A stretch of DNA of 64,000 bases. Origin: Rhinopithecus roxellana (lineage: Eukaryota; Chordata; Mammalia; Primates; Cercopithecidae). Shown in pieces: positions 23,974 through 34,989 of the stretch (the first letter of the stretch is position 1; each line of letters starts with the position of its first letter). The notes under the pieces are model-generated. The model was not told the DNA's origin and did no database searches. It saw nothing but the letters and a program-made list of their open reading frames with translations. The translations under genes and the position numbers were made by a program. The stretch is from positions 145,015,358 through 145,079,357 of the forward strand of contig NC_044552.1 of NCBI RefSeq assembly GCF_007565055.1, written 5' to 3'.

Positions 23974-24805
23974 CTGAAATAAAAGCCATCCAAAATTCCA
24001 ATTTTTATAGCAACTTCATTGAGATATAATTCACATGCTATAAAATTTTCTTTGAAATATATAATGGTTATTAGTATATTTATACAGTTGTATAATCATC
24101 CTCACACTCTGTCTCCAGAACATTTTATCACTCCCAAAAAGAAATCCCATACCCATAAACCATCACTCTCCATTCCCCACTTCCACCAGTGGCAACCATG
24201 CATCTACTTTCTGTCTCTGTGGGTTTTCCCCTTGTGGACATTTCCTGTGAATGGAATCATAGTGCATATAATCTTGTGATTGGCTTCTTCTACTTAGCAT
24301 AGTGTTTTCAAGGTTCATCTATGTTGTAGCATGTGTAAATACTTCATTCTTTTGTATTATCAGATAATATTGAATCGTATGGATACACCCCATTTTGTTT
24401 ATCCATTCATCTGTGTATGGATATTTGAGTTGTTCCACTTTTTGGCTATTATAAATAATGCTGCTAAGAACATCTGTCTACAAACCAATGTTTTACGTTT
24501 GACTAATTCATTAAAATATTTTTAAGATGAATAAGATTACTTAAGATTTAAGATGTTAAAATTATTTATTGGCTAAGTGTAATCAGTTACTATGAATTAA
24601 ATTACAGGATATTAAGAGAATCTATTAAAACTTACTTTAGAAAACTGAAGGCAATTTTCACATGTCAATTTTTCATCAGGTATAAGGAACCAACTTTTTA
24701 GTTTGTCTACTACTCTTTTATTTCATACAAATTAAAACTAACCTGAACATTTAAATTGCAATTGTTTACTTCATGGTACAACATACCATCCAAATCAAAA
24801 AGTAC
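23974..24805 (-). other. UTRN: Intron before the hinge 2 exon (832 bp)
   Basis: More than half is an antisense L1M 3' region (24005-24490). 24490-24800 is AT-rich and unassigned. Confidence 0.8.
24005..24490 (-). mobile_element. L1M 3' region, antisense
   Basis: Contains the familiar antisense L1 UTR words 'ttcattgagatataattcac', 'ccagtggcaaccatgcatct', 'tgttttcaaggttcatctatg', 'tggctattataaataatgct'. Confidence 0.8.
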
Positions 24806-24985
24806 CTGGTTGGAGGAATCTTCTAGTCTCTGAACCAAAGAATCCCATCTTTGAGTCAGTTCCTCCGAGTCACTATTGATCTTCTTAGATGCCTTGGAAT
24901 TATCAAGTAATTGTCCCACATCCTGGCCAATCTCACTCAGCTGATCCAATGTTTGACGTTTCATTTCCATGTCTTCCTTCAAAAT
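24806..24985 (-). CDS. UTRN: Utrophin coding exon, spectrin repeat 3 helices B-C (180 bp, about residues 575-634)
   Basis: The acceptor is 'atactag' and the donor 'gtacttttt' (weak consensus). Sixty codons, phase 0-0: [20 protein letters not shown], ... [24 protein letters not shown]. The '[12 protein letters not shown]' helix C tryptophan is conserved. Size equals dystrophin exon 16 (180 bp). Sequence appears identical to human as remembered. Confidence 0.97.
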
Positions 24986-25268
24986 CTAGTATTTCAGATG
25001 TTTATTAGATGACTCTTTTTAACAGGACTTTATCTTCCCTTCCCCAGCCAAAAATTTTAAACACTGTATATTTTATAGTAAAATGTACGTGCTTTGCAGC
25101 TCACTATGCTCAAAGGTAAGATTTGTAGTTCCAGATTGTTACAGGGCAGCAGTCTAATGCTAGGCAATGAGCTGTAATCTGTATTCACTAAATTGTATTA
25201 ACCATTAGCTAGAAAACATTAAGATATTATAGGCTTACAACACAGATGCTGACAACCCCATGACTTAC
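24986..25268 (-). other. UTRN: Short intron in spectrin repeat 3 (283 bp)
   Basis: Nothing recognised. Confidence 0.85.
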
Positions 25269-25376
25269 AGCCAAACGTCGAACACTGACACTCAGTTCCT
25301 TTTGGTCTTTGAAGTTGCTTGTCTGGACTTTATTTAAAGCCTCTTCTTTTTCGGTTAACCAAGCTTTCAACAAGCA
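25269..25376 (-). CDS. UTRN: Utrophin coding exon, spectrin repeat 3 helix A (108 bp, about residues 539-574)
   Basis: It follows 'cttgtag' and ends at the strong donor 'gtaagtcat'. Thirty-six codons, phase 0-0, from CLLKAWLTEKEEALNKVQTS to SVSVRRLA. 'LKAWLTEKEEAL' is the helix A signature of a spectrin repeat. Size equals dystrophin exon 15 (108 bp). This exon was too short to stand out as an isolated reading frame and was located through splice sites and homology. Confidence 0.97.
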
Positions 25377-25699
25377 CTACAAGTAGTAACAAAAATTGAA
25401 CTTTATCTGCAGAATCATTTGGTAATTCAATTAAATCATGCATCCAAATTTCTAACTTTTATTTTATTAGAGGCTTCACCCTTACCTGGGGATAAGAAGG
25501 CCTTCAAACACCTAAGTCTGAGGCACAAATGACCCAGAAAGACACCTTTCTTTAAAATATTATCCTTCTCAGATTTGTAACAGAACAATCTGACATTAGC
25601 CTCATACCTAGGGAATTAAACCTAATTCTCAAGGAGATAAGTGGAGGGAAAAGGGAAAATCCAACTACGTAAGTCTCCAAAGGAGTTACATTATAACTT

Positions 25700-25862
25700 T
25701 CTAGAGGCAGAAGAAAGCTGGGAGATTGTCTTGTCCCAGCCCCTCATTTTAGAGAGGGAGGAAAGAGAAGTCAAGGTACATGTCCCAGATCACTTGGCTA
25801 GTTAACAGCAGAGCTGGGTCAAGGGTCCACACCCCAAAACCAATGGTCTTACCATGGCATCA
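25700..25862 (+). repeat. MIR SINE relic
   Basis: 'ctcattttagagagggagga' and 'cccagatcacttggctagtt' followed by 'cagagctgggtcaagggtcc' match the MIR 3' half. Confidence 0.55.
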
Positions 25863-26532
25863 TGTAGGAAATCCACCCTAGCATTCAAGGTTTAACAGCG
25901 ATTATGATTAAAGGAGGGAGTTTGAAGATCGCCCAAAGCCCATGTAAAGATTTTTAAACTTCACTGGCCAACAATGCGTGTTTTCTAAGCAAAGGATATT
26001 CAATTATGTAGAGAGATAATCCTGAAGAAGGGATGGAAAACAACTGTAGCTACATTGTGATAATTTTTCCCAAAATGTAGCATTTAGGGCAGAAACCCTT
26101 TTCTATTTAGTAAGGAGGAAAAAAAAACTGGTTCTGTATTTGCAATGGAATCAATTCTTTCTCAGTGATTTTATTTATCAATTAAATATTTAACAACTAT
26201 TCCTTGCCTCTATATTTCACCCCCCCAAAAAATGAACATTGGGAAAATAAGAGACAAATATGGATACTGTCCTCACTCTAGTGAGGCTGGTAAGATATGC
26301 ACATAAATAATGATGCTGTAAGACAGAACATGTAGATACTACACACACACACAAAATGCATAGTTAAAATGTCAGATCATTATAGAACACGATTGAAAGG
26401 TCAGCCACTCTACTTTTAAACTATTTTTTATCATGAAATTAAAATTATTTCCAAATTTGTAATTGTTTTACTGGAGAGAAGAGTAACACAATGGTTTACT
26501 CTAGTAATCGATGTCTCCTACTGCAATTATTA

Positions 26533-26822
26533 TTATTACTATTATTTTTATTTTTTGAGACAGAGTCTCACTCTGTCACCTAGACTGGGGTGCAGTGGTG
26601 TCATCTGGGATCACTGCAACCTCTGCCTCCTGGGTTCAAGAGATTCTCCTGCCTCCAGGGCCTCCCGAGTGGCTGGGATTACAGGTGCCCACCACACATC
26701 TGGCTAATTTTTTGTATTTTTAGTAGAGACGGGTTTCACGTTGTTGGTCTGACCTCAAGTGATCCGCCCACCTCGGCCTCCCAAAGCGCTGGGATTACAA
26801 GCGTGAGCCACTGCGCCTGGCC
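26533..26822 (-). mobile_element. Alu, antisense, with small internal deletions
   Basis: 'gagacagagtctcactctg' to 'gccactgcgcctggcc'. The arm around 26735-26760 lacks several bases of the consensus. Confidence 0.92.
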
Positions 26823-26898
26823 TTTTCAGTGTCATTATTGAAGTAAAATTTTAACTATTCTATGAGGCTCTTCGGCCTAAATACAAGGTTCACATAAA

Positions 26899-26960
26899 CG
26901 TAAATATTTATAAAGTGAAATGCAAATATTTGTAAAGTGAAATGTAAATATTTCAGAAAT
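26899..26960 (+). repeat. Imperfect ~22-bp tandem repeat
   Basis: Almost three copies of 'taaatatttataaagtgaaa' with small changes. Confidence 0.75.
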
Positions 26961-27230
26961 CAGAATCAGGTCCCTTTTGTGATTCCTAACAAGAAAAATC
27001 TGACCACAGATTGAGGGAGGGGGAAGTAGTCATTACCAATTTATATTTGGACAAATTCTGCAACCTACTTTTTAAGATGTACTATCTGCCACCATATTTA
27101 GTAAGCCACAAAACATTATACACTTGGGTTTTTTCCCCTGAAGAGAATATAGTTGCTTCTTATAGATGGAAATGAAAAGTATTTAAAAGAATCAAAATGG
27201 ACACTGAGAGATGCAGGAATAGAGTATCTG

Positions 27231-27531
27231 CTTTTTTTTTTTTTTTTTTGAGAGGGAGTCTTGCTCTCGTCTCCAAGACTGGAGTAAAATGGCGCAATCT
27301 CGGCTCACTGCAACCTCCGCCTCCCAGGTTCCAGTGATTCTCCTGCCTCAGCCTCCTGAGGATCTGAGATTACAGGTGCTCACCGCCACGCCTGGCTAAT
27401 TTTTATATTTTTAGTGGAGACAAGGTCTCACTATGTTGGCCAGGCTAGTCTTGAACTCCTGACTTCAAGTGATCTGCCCTCCTCGGCCTCCCAAAGTGCT
27501 GGGATTACAGGCGTGAGTCATCCTGCCAGGC
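27231..27531 (-). mobile_element. Alu, antisense
   Basis: Poly-T start, 'gagagggagtcttgctctcg' through 'catcctgccaggcc'. Confidence 0.92.
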
Positions 27532-27834
27532 CAGTATCTGCTTATTTTTTAAACCACAACTGTTTGGCATTTGGGGAGAAAAGTTTTGCTTATTTGTATT
27601 TTGTTTCGATGGTTGCTTTTCTGGAAGGACAGTGAACGGGCAAAGAGAACTCCTATTGAAAAATTAACGTGGCAGCTTTGTACAACAGGCTCATTTGCTG
27701 TGGTAACACTTAGTGGAAAAAATATGCAATTAACCCAGTGTTAAATCAAAGGTGTTGCTAAATAATATTTTCTCATTAATTTCAATATTTGTTAAAAATC
27801 AAGAAAAAAATCTAGGACAATTAAAGTTCATAAT

Positions 27835-27925
27835 GTATTGAGTGGATTCATAATTCATTATTTATTGAGCACAAATTATATGCTAGGCCTTGTGTCGACA
27901 CAAATTCAAACACATCAACCAATAC
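27835..27925 (-). repeat. Possible L2 3' end relic
   Basis: 'ttcattatttattgagcaca' and 'atatgctaggccttgtgtc' resemble the antisense L2 tail. Confidence 0.4.
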
Positions 27926-28213
27926 AAATTCACTAATAACTATAATGTCAAACAAATCATGAAAATAGCATATCCAAGTACTAACATTCCAAGTAATGAA
28001 AACAGGTCAAATTAATGGAGTCAAATGACATAATCTCTATGAATAAGCTTCATGATCAGCTACCAACTGGATAGAAATTTGATCTTTAAAATAATTATTT
28101 ATATATTTCCCTTTCAAAGAAAAGTAAACAAGGCAACTTTATTCTAATGTCACAATAAAAGATGGGTTACTTTTCACCATTTATTTTGTCCCTTATGGAA
28201 AACAGTTTCATAC

Positions 28214-28315
28214 CTGTTCTTCCAATAATTCCTGCCACAATATATTAATTTCTTGTAACCTATTCCAGCGTTCTTCAGTCCAACGGCATACTGCTGTCCA
28301 GCGCTCACCAAGTTT
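28214..28315 (-). CDS. UTRN: Utrophin coding exon, spectrin repeat 2 helix C (102 bp, about residues 505-538)
   Basis: The acceptor is 'cctag' and the donor 'gtatgaaac'. Thirty-four codons, phase 0-0, starting [20 protein letters not shown] and ending ELLEEQ. It is unusually Trp-rich (four Trp), as expected for the helix C/A junction of repeats 2-3. Size equals dystrophin exon 14 (102 bp). The preceding intron (28316-33255) holds the THE1 element. Confidence 0.97.
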
Positions 28316-30049
28316 CTAGGAAAAGGAGAAAACATCCTTTGTCAACACAGCCTTAAGAGAGAGTTACCACAATCCTTGAAGGAATTCATGATTTCCATTG
28401 TTCTTTATTATAGCATAGCAACTTATAAAAAGTATTTTTATAAAAGTTTCTTTAAAATAACACAGACTAGGCCTATAAATGTATGAATTAGAAAAACTAA
28501 TTTCCATAGCATTAAACAAATGATTTCACATAGCTAGAAACTAGCATAACTAGAACTATGGTCTTAACTATTGTCTGAACTATTGTCTGAATTGTATTCA
28601 TGACAATATGACATTTTTACGTATTATGAAAAAAATACAGCAAACATATCTACTTTTTGTGCTTCAAATTTTTCCAATTTTTACAATTTTTACCTTAAAA
28701 AACCAGCATGTCTGTTATATTCCTTAACTCTCTTTTACATGACAAGAAAATTTTCATCTGTAATACCAAAATTATGAAAAATGTTTAACTTACAAAAACT
28801 GTTTTGAATAAGAGAATTTTTATGAGACAATAAAAAAATCAAATGATCTGTTTACATTATGTGATCCATAAAAATATTCCCCATAAGTTACATAAACTAG
28901 CAACAGAATCTTATTAGTATCAGCAATACTAAATAGATAAATGTTATTAATTATAAAAAATCACTCATAATTTTTTCTGCCAAAATCATTACAATTTTAT
29001 AAATGATTAATATTAAAATTTATTTTTGTACTATATATATGTGAACAAGAATTATTTAATTCATATTATACTATTTTGATACTTAATACGAGAATAAGCT
29101 TTTCATAGTGCAAAGCGTAGAAAACTTAAGAACCTGACATTAAAGATGTTAAGTATTTGTACATTTTTCACCTTAATTGTTTAAAGGACTGAATTATATT
29201 AACAGTGTTGTTTTATATTAAGCCATCTTAGCATTTCAATAAAACATTTTAGGTAGGTCGACTTTTTGTTTTTAACTATGTTAGATGAGATTTCACATAC
29301 AATTTTGTTTATAAATCATTATTAACATGCTGGAAATAATTATTATTAACAAAATATTAATACATTTTTGGACTAATGATTTTCTTTCTTGTGTCACTGT
29401 TCTGAATTTCAGAAAGTTTAGTATCTACATTATTCAAAGCCCATTCAATGAATAAAATAGATACTGATATTTTTTCCCTGCATTCCCTGTACCACAATCA
29501 TTTGTAATAGATGAGTGTGTGTATATATGTATATATTAAGCAGAAAATGGATTATCTGTAAAAAATATATGATCTGAGCTTGTATATTTGAATTGAAGGT
29601 AGAGGATTAAAGCAGGTTGTAGGCAAGCAGATACTTGAATCCCAAATCCATGTTTTATTCTGTTATTGAGGTCTTCAAGCTTTTAAAGTCTCCTAATTCT
29701 GGTTTGGTAATATTTATCTTCTGTAAAAGCTTAATTTTAGTTTTCAAATTTATTAGCTTATTTTGCTAATATTGCATGAGTTAATATCATTTTCAAGATA
29801 TATTTTATAATTAATACTCTTATTCACTTGAAATTCAAACTTTTTAAAACAAATATCAGAATATAAATGTTTCAAAGCATTTATTTAAAAGATTCAATAA
29901 AATGTATATATCTTATTAGTATTTCAAAAAAAGTTCTTTGTTTTATTTTATTAAATCTATAAGTTTTATTTTCCATGTATCTTATTTCTCATATTGTTTA
30001 ATAAATTGTTTATATATGCAAAAAAAAAAGAAAAAAGAAAACTTAAGAA

Positions 30050-30195
30050 CCAGAAGATAGGTTTCTAGTCTCAGCATGATAACTCATTGTCTATTTAAAT
30101 CTCAGGAGAACTACTTAACCTCTCTGAATCTCAGATTCCTCACTGCTAAATAGTCAAGGCATGAATACTTAGCTCTCAGGTTATAATAACTAACT
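30050..30195 (-). repeat. MIR SINE relic
   Basis: 'actacttaacctctctgaat' then 'ctcagattcctcactgctaa' matches the reverse MIR core. Confidence 0.6.
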
Positions 30196-30534
30196 ACTAC
30201 ATACAAGTCTTGGAAACACTGGCTGACTTTAAATATTACAAAAGCAAAAGGACCTCATGTGATGAAACTACAGTTTGGATTGCCTCACTTAATGAGGCAT
30301 CACATTTAAATAAATTGGCAACGTCTTATCAGGAAATCTAAGTATTGTTCAAATGAAATACCAATAAATTTATTTGTTAAAGACTTGTAAAGATCCACTA
30401 TTGCCTTGTGCAAAAAGAAGCAATTTTGGAGGGTTTCCAAAACTATGTGTTGAATATATGTGTTGAAATAATATGTGTTGAAATTCACATATTAATCTAC
30501 TGAAAACAGTGAGATATTGAATTCTACCAGATGA

Positions 30535-30690
30535 AATTCTCAAATTTTAGTATGCACGTAATTTTTCTTACATTGCAAATTCACTGCACCCCTCCCTCAC
30601 TTAGATTTAGGTTCTGGGTAGGCCTAGGAATCCACATTTTAACAAACTCCTCAAGTGCTTCTGAGAAGAAGTCAGTGGACCACTTAATAA
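30535..30690 (-). mobile_element. MER5-like hAT relic
   Basis: 'ctcaaattttagtatgcacg', 'gggtaggcctaggaatccac' and 'attttaacaaactcctcaag' follow the MER5A arrangement. It lies just upstream of the THE1 insertion point. Confidence 0.5.
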
Positions 30691-30714
30691 GATCAGTTCC
30701 TGTGTGATATGGTT

Positions 30715-31064
30715 TGCCTGTCTCCATCCAAAGCTCATCTTGCATTATAACTACCACAATTCCCACATTTTTTGAGAGGAACTTGGTGGGAGGTAATTTA
30801 AGCATGGGGGCAGGTCTTTCCTGTGCTGTTCTCATTACAGTGAATAAGTCTCACAAGATCTGATGGTTTTATTAAGGGGAGTTTCCCTGTACAAGCTCTC
30901 TCTCTTTGCCTGCTGCCATGCATGTAAGATGTGACTTGCTCCTCCTTCCTTTCTGCCGTGATTGTGAGGCCTCCCCAGCCACATGGAACTTAAGTCCATT
31001 AAACTTTTTTTTCTTCCCAGTCTCAGGTATGTCTTTATCAGCAGTGTGAAAATGGACTAATATA
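30715..31064 (+). mobile_element. 5' LTR of THE1-type MaLR element
   Basis: Starts TGATATGG. It contains the diagnostic words 'gtgaataagtctcacaagat', 'ctctctctctttgcctgc', 'cctccccagccacatggaac' and 'tgtctttatcagcagtgtg', and ends 'ggactaatata'. It is preceded by the 5-bp target copy 'ctgtg' (30710-30714). About 350 bp, the THE1 size class. Confidence 0.9.
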
Positions 31065-32623
31065 GTACATTGGTACCAATAGAGTGGGGTGCTGTTGAAA
31101 AGGTACCTCAAAACGTGGAAGTGACTTTGGAACTGCATAACAGGCAGAGGTTGGAAACATTTGGAGGTCTCAGAAGAAGAGACAAAAATGTTGGAAAGTT
31201 TGAAACTTCCCAGAGTCTTGTTGAATGGCTTTGCAAAAAAAATGCTGATAGCAATATAAACAAAAAAATACAGGCTGAGGTGGTCTCAAATGGAGATGGG
31301 GAACTTCTTGGGAACTGGAGCAAAGGTGACTCTTGTTATGTTTTAGCAAAAAGGCTGGCAGCATTTTCCCCCTATACTAGAAATTTGTGGAACTCTGAAC
31401 TTGAGAGAGATAATTTAGGGTATCTGGTGGAAGAAATTTCTAAGCAGCAAAGCATTCAGGAGGTGACTTGGGTGCTGTTAAAGGCATTCAGTTTTATAAG
31501 GGAAACAGAGTATAAAAGTTTGAGAAATTTGCAGCCTGACAATGCAATAGAAAAGAAAATCTCATTTTCTAAGGAGAAATTCAAGCTGGCTGCAGAAATC
31601 TGCATAAGTAGCAACGAGGTAAAAGTTAAACACAAAGACAATGGGAAAACACCTCCATGGCATGTCAGAGGGCTTCACATCAGTCCCTCCTATCACAAGC
31701 CCAGAAGCCTAGGAGGGAAAAATGGTTTCGTGGGTTGGGCTCAGGGTCCCCGTGCCTTGTACCTAGGTACTTGGTGCCCTGCATCCCAGCTGTTCCAGCA
31801 ATGACTAAAGGGGCAAAGGTACAGCTCAGGCCATGGCTTCAGAAGGTGCAAGCCACAAGACTTGGCTTGTGGTGTTGAGCCTGCAGGTACACAGAAGTCA
31901 AGAATTGAGGTTTGGGAACATCCACCTAGATTTCAGAGGATGTATGGAAACACCTGGACGTCCAGGCAGAAGTTTGCTGCAGGGGTGGGGCTCTCATGGA
32001 GAACCTCTGCCAGGGCAGTGCAGAAGGGAAATGTGACCCAAACAGAGTCCCTACTGGGGCACCACCTAGTGGAGCTGTGAGAAGAGCACCACTGTTCTCC
32101 AGACCCCAGGGTGGTAGATCCACTGACAGCTTGCATCGTGCACCTGGAAAAGCTGCAGACACTCAACACTGGCCCATGAAAGCAGTCAGGAGGGGGATAT
32201 TTCCTGCAAAGCCACAGGGGCAGAGCTGCCCAAGACCATGGGAACCTACATCTTGCATAGGCGTGACCTGGATGTGAAACATGAAGTCAAAGGAGATCAT
32301 TCTGGAGCTTTAAGATTTGACTGCCTCATCGGATTTCATACTTGAATGGGGACTGTAGCCCTTTTGTTTGGGCCAATTTCTCCCGTTTGGAACAGATTTA
32401 TTTACTCTTTACCTGCATTCCCATTGTATCTAGGAAGTAACTAACTTGCTTTTGACTTTGCAGGCTCATAGGTACAAGGGATTTGCCTTGTCTCAGATGA
32501 GACTTTGGACTGTGGACTTTTGAGTTAATACTGAAATGAGTTAAGACTTTGGGGGTGCTGTTGGGAAAGCACGATTGGTTGTAAAATGTGAGGACGTAAG
32601 ATTTGGGAGGGGCTGGGACAGAA
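31065..32623 (+). mobile_element. Internal region of the THE1-type MaLR element
   Basis: 1,559 bp between two like-oriented LTRs. It begins with a primer-binding-site-like 'ttggtaccaatagagtgggg' and ends in the purine-rich 'tgggaggggctgggacagaa' just before the 3' LTR. No reverse transcriptase or envelope is recognisable, as expected for the non-autonomous MaLR group. Confidence 0.88.
31070..31804 (+). pseudogene. Degenerate MaLR gag-like reading frame (244 codons)
   Basis: The longest open frame in the window, starting six bases inside the internal region and spanning about half of it. The product is Lys/Glu-rich with no nucleocapsid zinc knuckle or protease motif. MaLR internal regions are known to carry a decayed gag-like frame, so this is best treated as a retroelement relic rather than a host gene. 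Its ATG lies in the primer-binding-site region, an unlikely natural start, so the true frame may have been longer or shifted. Confidence 0.5.
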
Positions 32624-32983
32624 TGATACGGTTTGCTTGTGTCCCCATCCAAGTCTCTTGAATTGTAACTCCCACAATTCCCACATTTCAAGGGAGGAAC
32701 CCAGTGGGAGGTAATTGATTTATGGGGACAGGTCTTTCTCTTGCTGTTCTTGTGACAGTGAATAAGTCTCACGAGATCTGATGGTTTTAAAAAAGGGATT
32801 TTCCCTACACAAGCTCTCTCTCTTTGCCTGCCACCATCCATGTAAAATATGGCTTGCTCCTCCTTCCCTTCCGCCATGATTATGAGGTCTCCCCAGCCAC
32901 ATGGATCTGTAAGTCTATTAAACCTCTTTTTCTTCCCAGTCTCAGATGTGTCTTTATCAGCAGTGTGAAAACGGACTAATACA
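32624..32983 (+). mobile_element. 3' LTR of THE1-type MaLR element
   Basis: Starts TGATACGG and ends 'ggactaataca', 360 bp, same orientation as the 5' LTR, and is followed at once by 'ctgtg' (32984-32988), matching the 5' target copy exactly. Confidence 0.9.
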
Positions 32984-33255
32984 CTGTGCTTCTAAATCTT
33001 GTCATTATGCACAAGGAAGCTGGGGACTGTAACCAATCTCACTCATTCACCCCAAGAGCTTAAGTAAAGGAATCAATACCTGGGTACTCCTGTAGCCCAT
33101 ACACTGTAGAATCCCAACTGGGAAGTACAACCAAAGGTAGGTTTTTCTACCCTTCTGGATAAAGAATGAGAAAGTACATGAAGAACAAGAGCAATATGTA
33201 ATTGGGTCTCAGATCACAGGTCCCTCAGGATTATCCAACTTTACAGGGCCCTTAC

Positions 33256-33375
33256 CTGTAACTGGTCTTCTAGGATAGCTGTAGCACTCTCACCACTGTT
33301 TTCATCAACAATGACCACCATGTGAGTTAGTGAATTTACTTTCACCTGTTCAGCCTCAAGATCACTTTGCAAACT
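33256..33375 (-). CDS. UTRN: Utrophin coding exon, spectrin repeat 2 helix B (120 bp, about residues 465-504)
   Basis: Bounded by 'ctctag' and 'gtaagggcc'. Forty codons, phase 0-0, beginning [20 protein letters not shown] and ending TAILEDQLQ. The heptad pattern fits helix B of spectrin repeat 2. Size equals dystrophin exon 13 (120 bp). I see no difference from the human sequence as remembered. Confidence 0.97.
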
Positions 33376-34838
33376 CTAGAGAAAAAAATTAAGATAAACC
33401 ATTATTTCTACTCTTTCACATTTACCTATTTAAAATGCACTCAGTTGTCAATAGTAATTAAGGACAGTTAATGAAGCATCGTATTTAAATTTCCAATCAG
33501 TACCCTAAGTGTTCTACTAATGAAACTAATCCTATTATACATCGTTACATTCCATTATCAACAAAGGCAGTTTGAGGATGCAATGTTATAACAGACTGCA
33601 AATGGAGATACCACCACTTTTATTCAAGTTCTGACCCTCCCTCAGAATTTATAGCATAAAGGAGTTGAGTGGCCATACTAAGAATTAAGACAAAAATGTA
33701 GAAGTGGTAAAGCAAAAAAGTCCAGAGCTTAAATATACCAAGTCAGAGATCATTTTATCTAGTGTAGGATGGTATAAAGAGATAAGTAGAATGCTACATG
33801 ATAGCCAAAAGTTACTCTGATTAGTTACCCAATTAAGTGGCTAAGGAAGTATGGACACCTTAGATTCTCTCACTTTTTCCATGGAAAGAGCATAGTCATT
33901 GGATACATGTGTATAGAAAATTTATAGGCTGGGCATGGTGGCTCACATCTGTAATCCCAGCACTTTGGGAAGCCAAGGCAGGTGGATCACCTGAGGTCAG
34001 GAGTTCAAGACCAGCTTGGCCAACATAGTGAAACCCCAACTTTACTAAAAATACAAAAAACTAGCCGTGGTGGCACACGCCTGTAGTCCTAGCTACTTGG
34101 GAGAATCGCTTGAACCCAGAGGGGAGCTGAGATTTTGCCATTGCACTCCAGCCTGGATGATAGAGCAAGACTCCATCTCAAAAAAAAAAAAAAAAGAAAG
34201 AAAGAAAGAAAGAAAATGTATTTAAACACTATCAATAGTGTTCTCACAAGCTTCTCAGAGGTGTGTTTAATGTATCCCTAAAATTTTACGCATCAGCTAC
34301 CTCAATGTTTCACTGATCAATAAAGTCTTCAGTTTACAGAGAGCATATTTTATTCTACCTTTCCTTATCTTAACTATGAAAAGTTTATCTCCTAAACTTG
34401 TGACCAAATTAAATTGCCTAACTAATATCGGTTCCTCCCGTAACGCCTGATGCTTTCCTGGATCACAGACAAAGAAACAGCTCTCCTTAAAGGTTTAGGT
34501 ACAGACACCTCTCAAAATTTGCTCTTCACCCACACACCATGTGAACACCAACATGGTAGGGTTCTTCACCACTTACAGGGTCAAAAGAACCCTTCTCCAG
34601 TTGTATGAAAGCTTTCATAAGAAAACTGCACATCACATATAAAATTTTACTCTGCCCTTTTATCCTTGGCTCAGAAAAGTCTCATCCCCATCAATTCCAC
34701 CCTCTGAGCTGCTAAATGAAGAGAACCTGAAGAAGTGTCGCAACTTCATGTTAATGATAGACGTCATCAGCCTTTGAGATGCTAAGTGCTGCTCTTTCAT
34801 ATTTGATAAGGTATCAAAGAAATATGAGACAGATTTAC
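33376..34838 (-). other. UTRN: Intron in spectrin repeat 2 (1,463 bp)
   Basis: Alu with a (GAAA)n tail at 33928-34216. 33380-33920 and 34220-34830 hold nothing I can name. Confidence 0.8.
33928..34216 (+). mobile_element. Alu with (GAAA)n tail
   Basis: 'ggctgggcatggtggctcac' to 'ctccagcctggatgatag', with internal deletions in the right arm near 34100-34130 and a tail of A17 plus GAAA repeats. Confidence 0.92.
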
Positions 34839-34989
34839 TTTATGTTCTTCTAGCAGCTTTTGTAGAGATTTTACATCATCGTCCAGGGGGCAAGTTTCCA
34901 TCTTCTGAATGCGCTCCTCTGTGAGTGTTAACCAGGTGGAGAGCTGCTGCAGTTGCTTCTTCTGTAGTTCCATCAGCACATCGTGTAGT
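34839..34989 (-). CDS. UTRN: Utrophin coding exon, end of repeat 1 to repeat 2 (151 bp, about residues 414-464)
   Basis: The acceptor is 'gggcag' and the donor 'gtaaatctg'. It completes an Arg codon, then gives 50 codons: LHDVLMELQKKQLQQLSTWL, TLTEERIQKMETCPLDDD, ending LLEEHK. The 'QQLSTWLTLTEERI' helix A of spectrin repeat 2 has its conserved Trp. Size equals dystrophin exon 12 (151 bp). The frame runs on past the donor as intron codons, so the donor rather than a stop defines the end. Confidence 0.97.

Larger units (their letters stand above)
25377..28213 (-). other. UTRN: Intron between repeat 2 and 3 exons (2,837 bp)
   Basis: It contains a MIR (25700-25862), two antisense Alus (26533-26822, 27231-27531), an imperfect 22-bp tandem repeat (26899-26960) and an L2 3'-end relic (27835-27925). 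25870-26530 holds only a short CA run near 26340. Confidence 0.8.
28316..33255 (-). other. UTRN: Intron in spectrin repeat 2 with the THE1 element (4,940 bp)
   Basis: Very AT-rich from 28380 to 30040 with no clear family (possibly decayed L1). Then come a MIR (30050-30195), a MER5-like relic (30535-30690) and the two-LTR THE1 element (30715-32983). 32990-33250 shows nothing identifiable. Confidence 0.8.

Noticed and set aside
26590..27635. Open frames in antisense Alus
   Set aside because: 'QAGVQW..LGSLQ' and 'LPSSASQSAGITG' type peptides are the standard translation of Alu sequence; the same applies at 4892-5299, 16740-17064, 35487-35717, 36546-36825, 40355-40608, 49416-49754, 50476-50778, 56386-56754 and 62441-62745.
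32398..32877. 159-codon minus-strand frame
   Set aside because: Antisense reading of the THE1 3' region and LTR.
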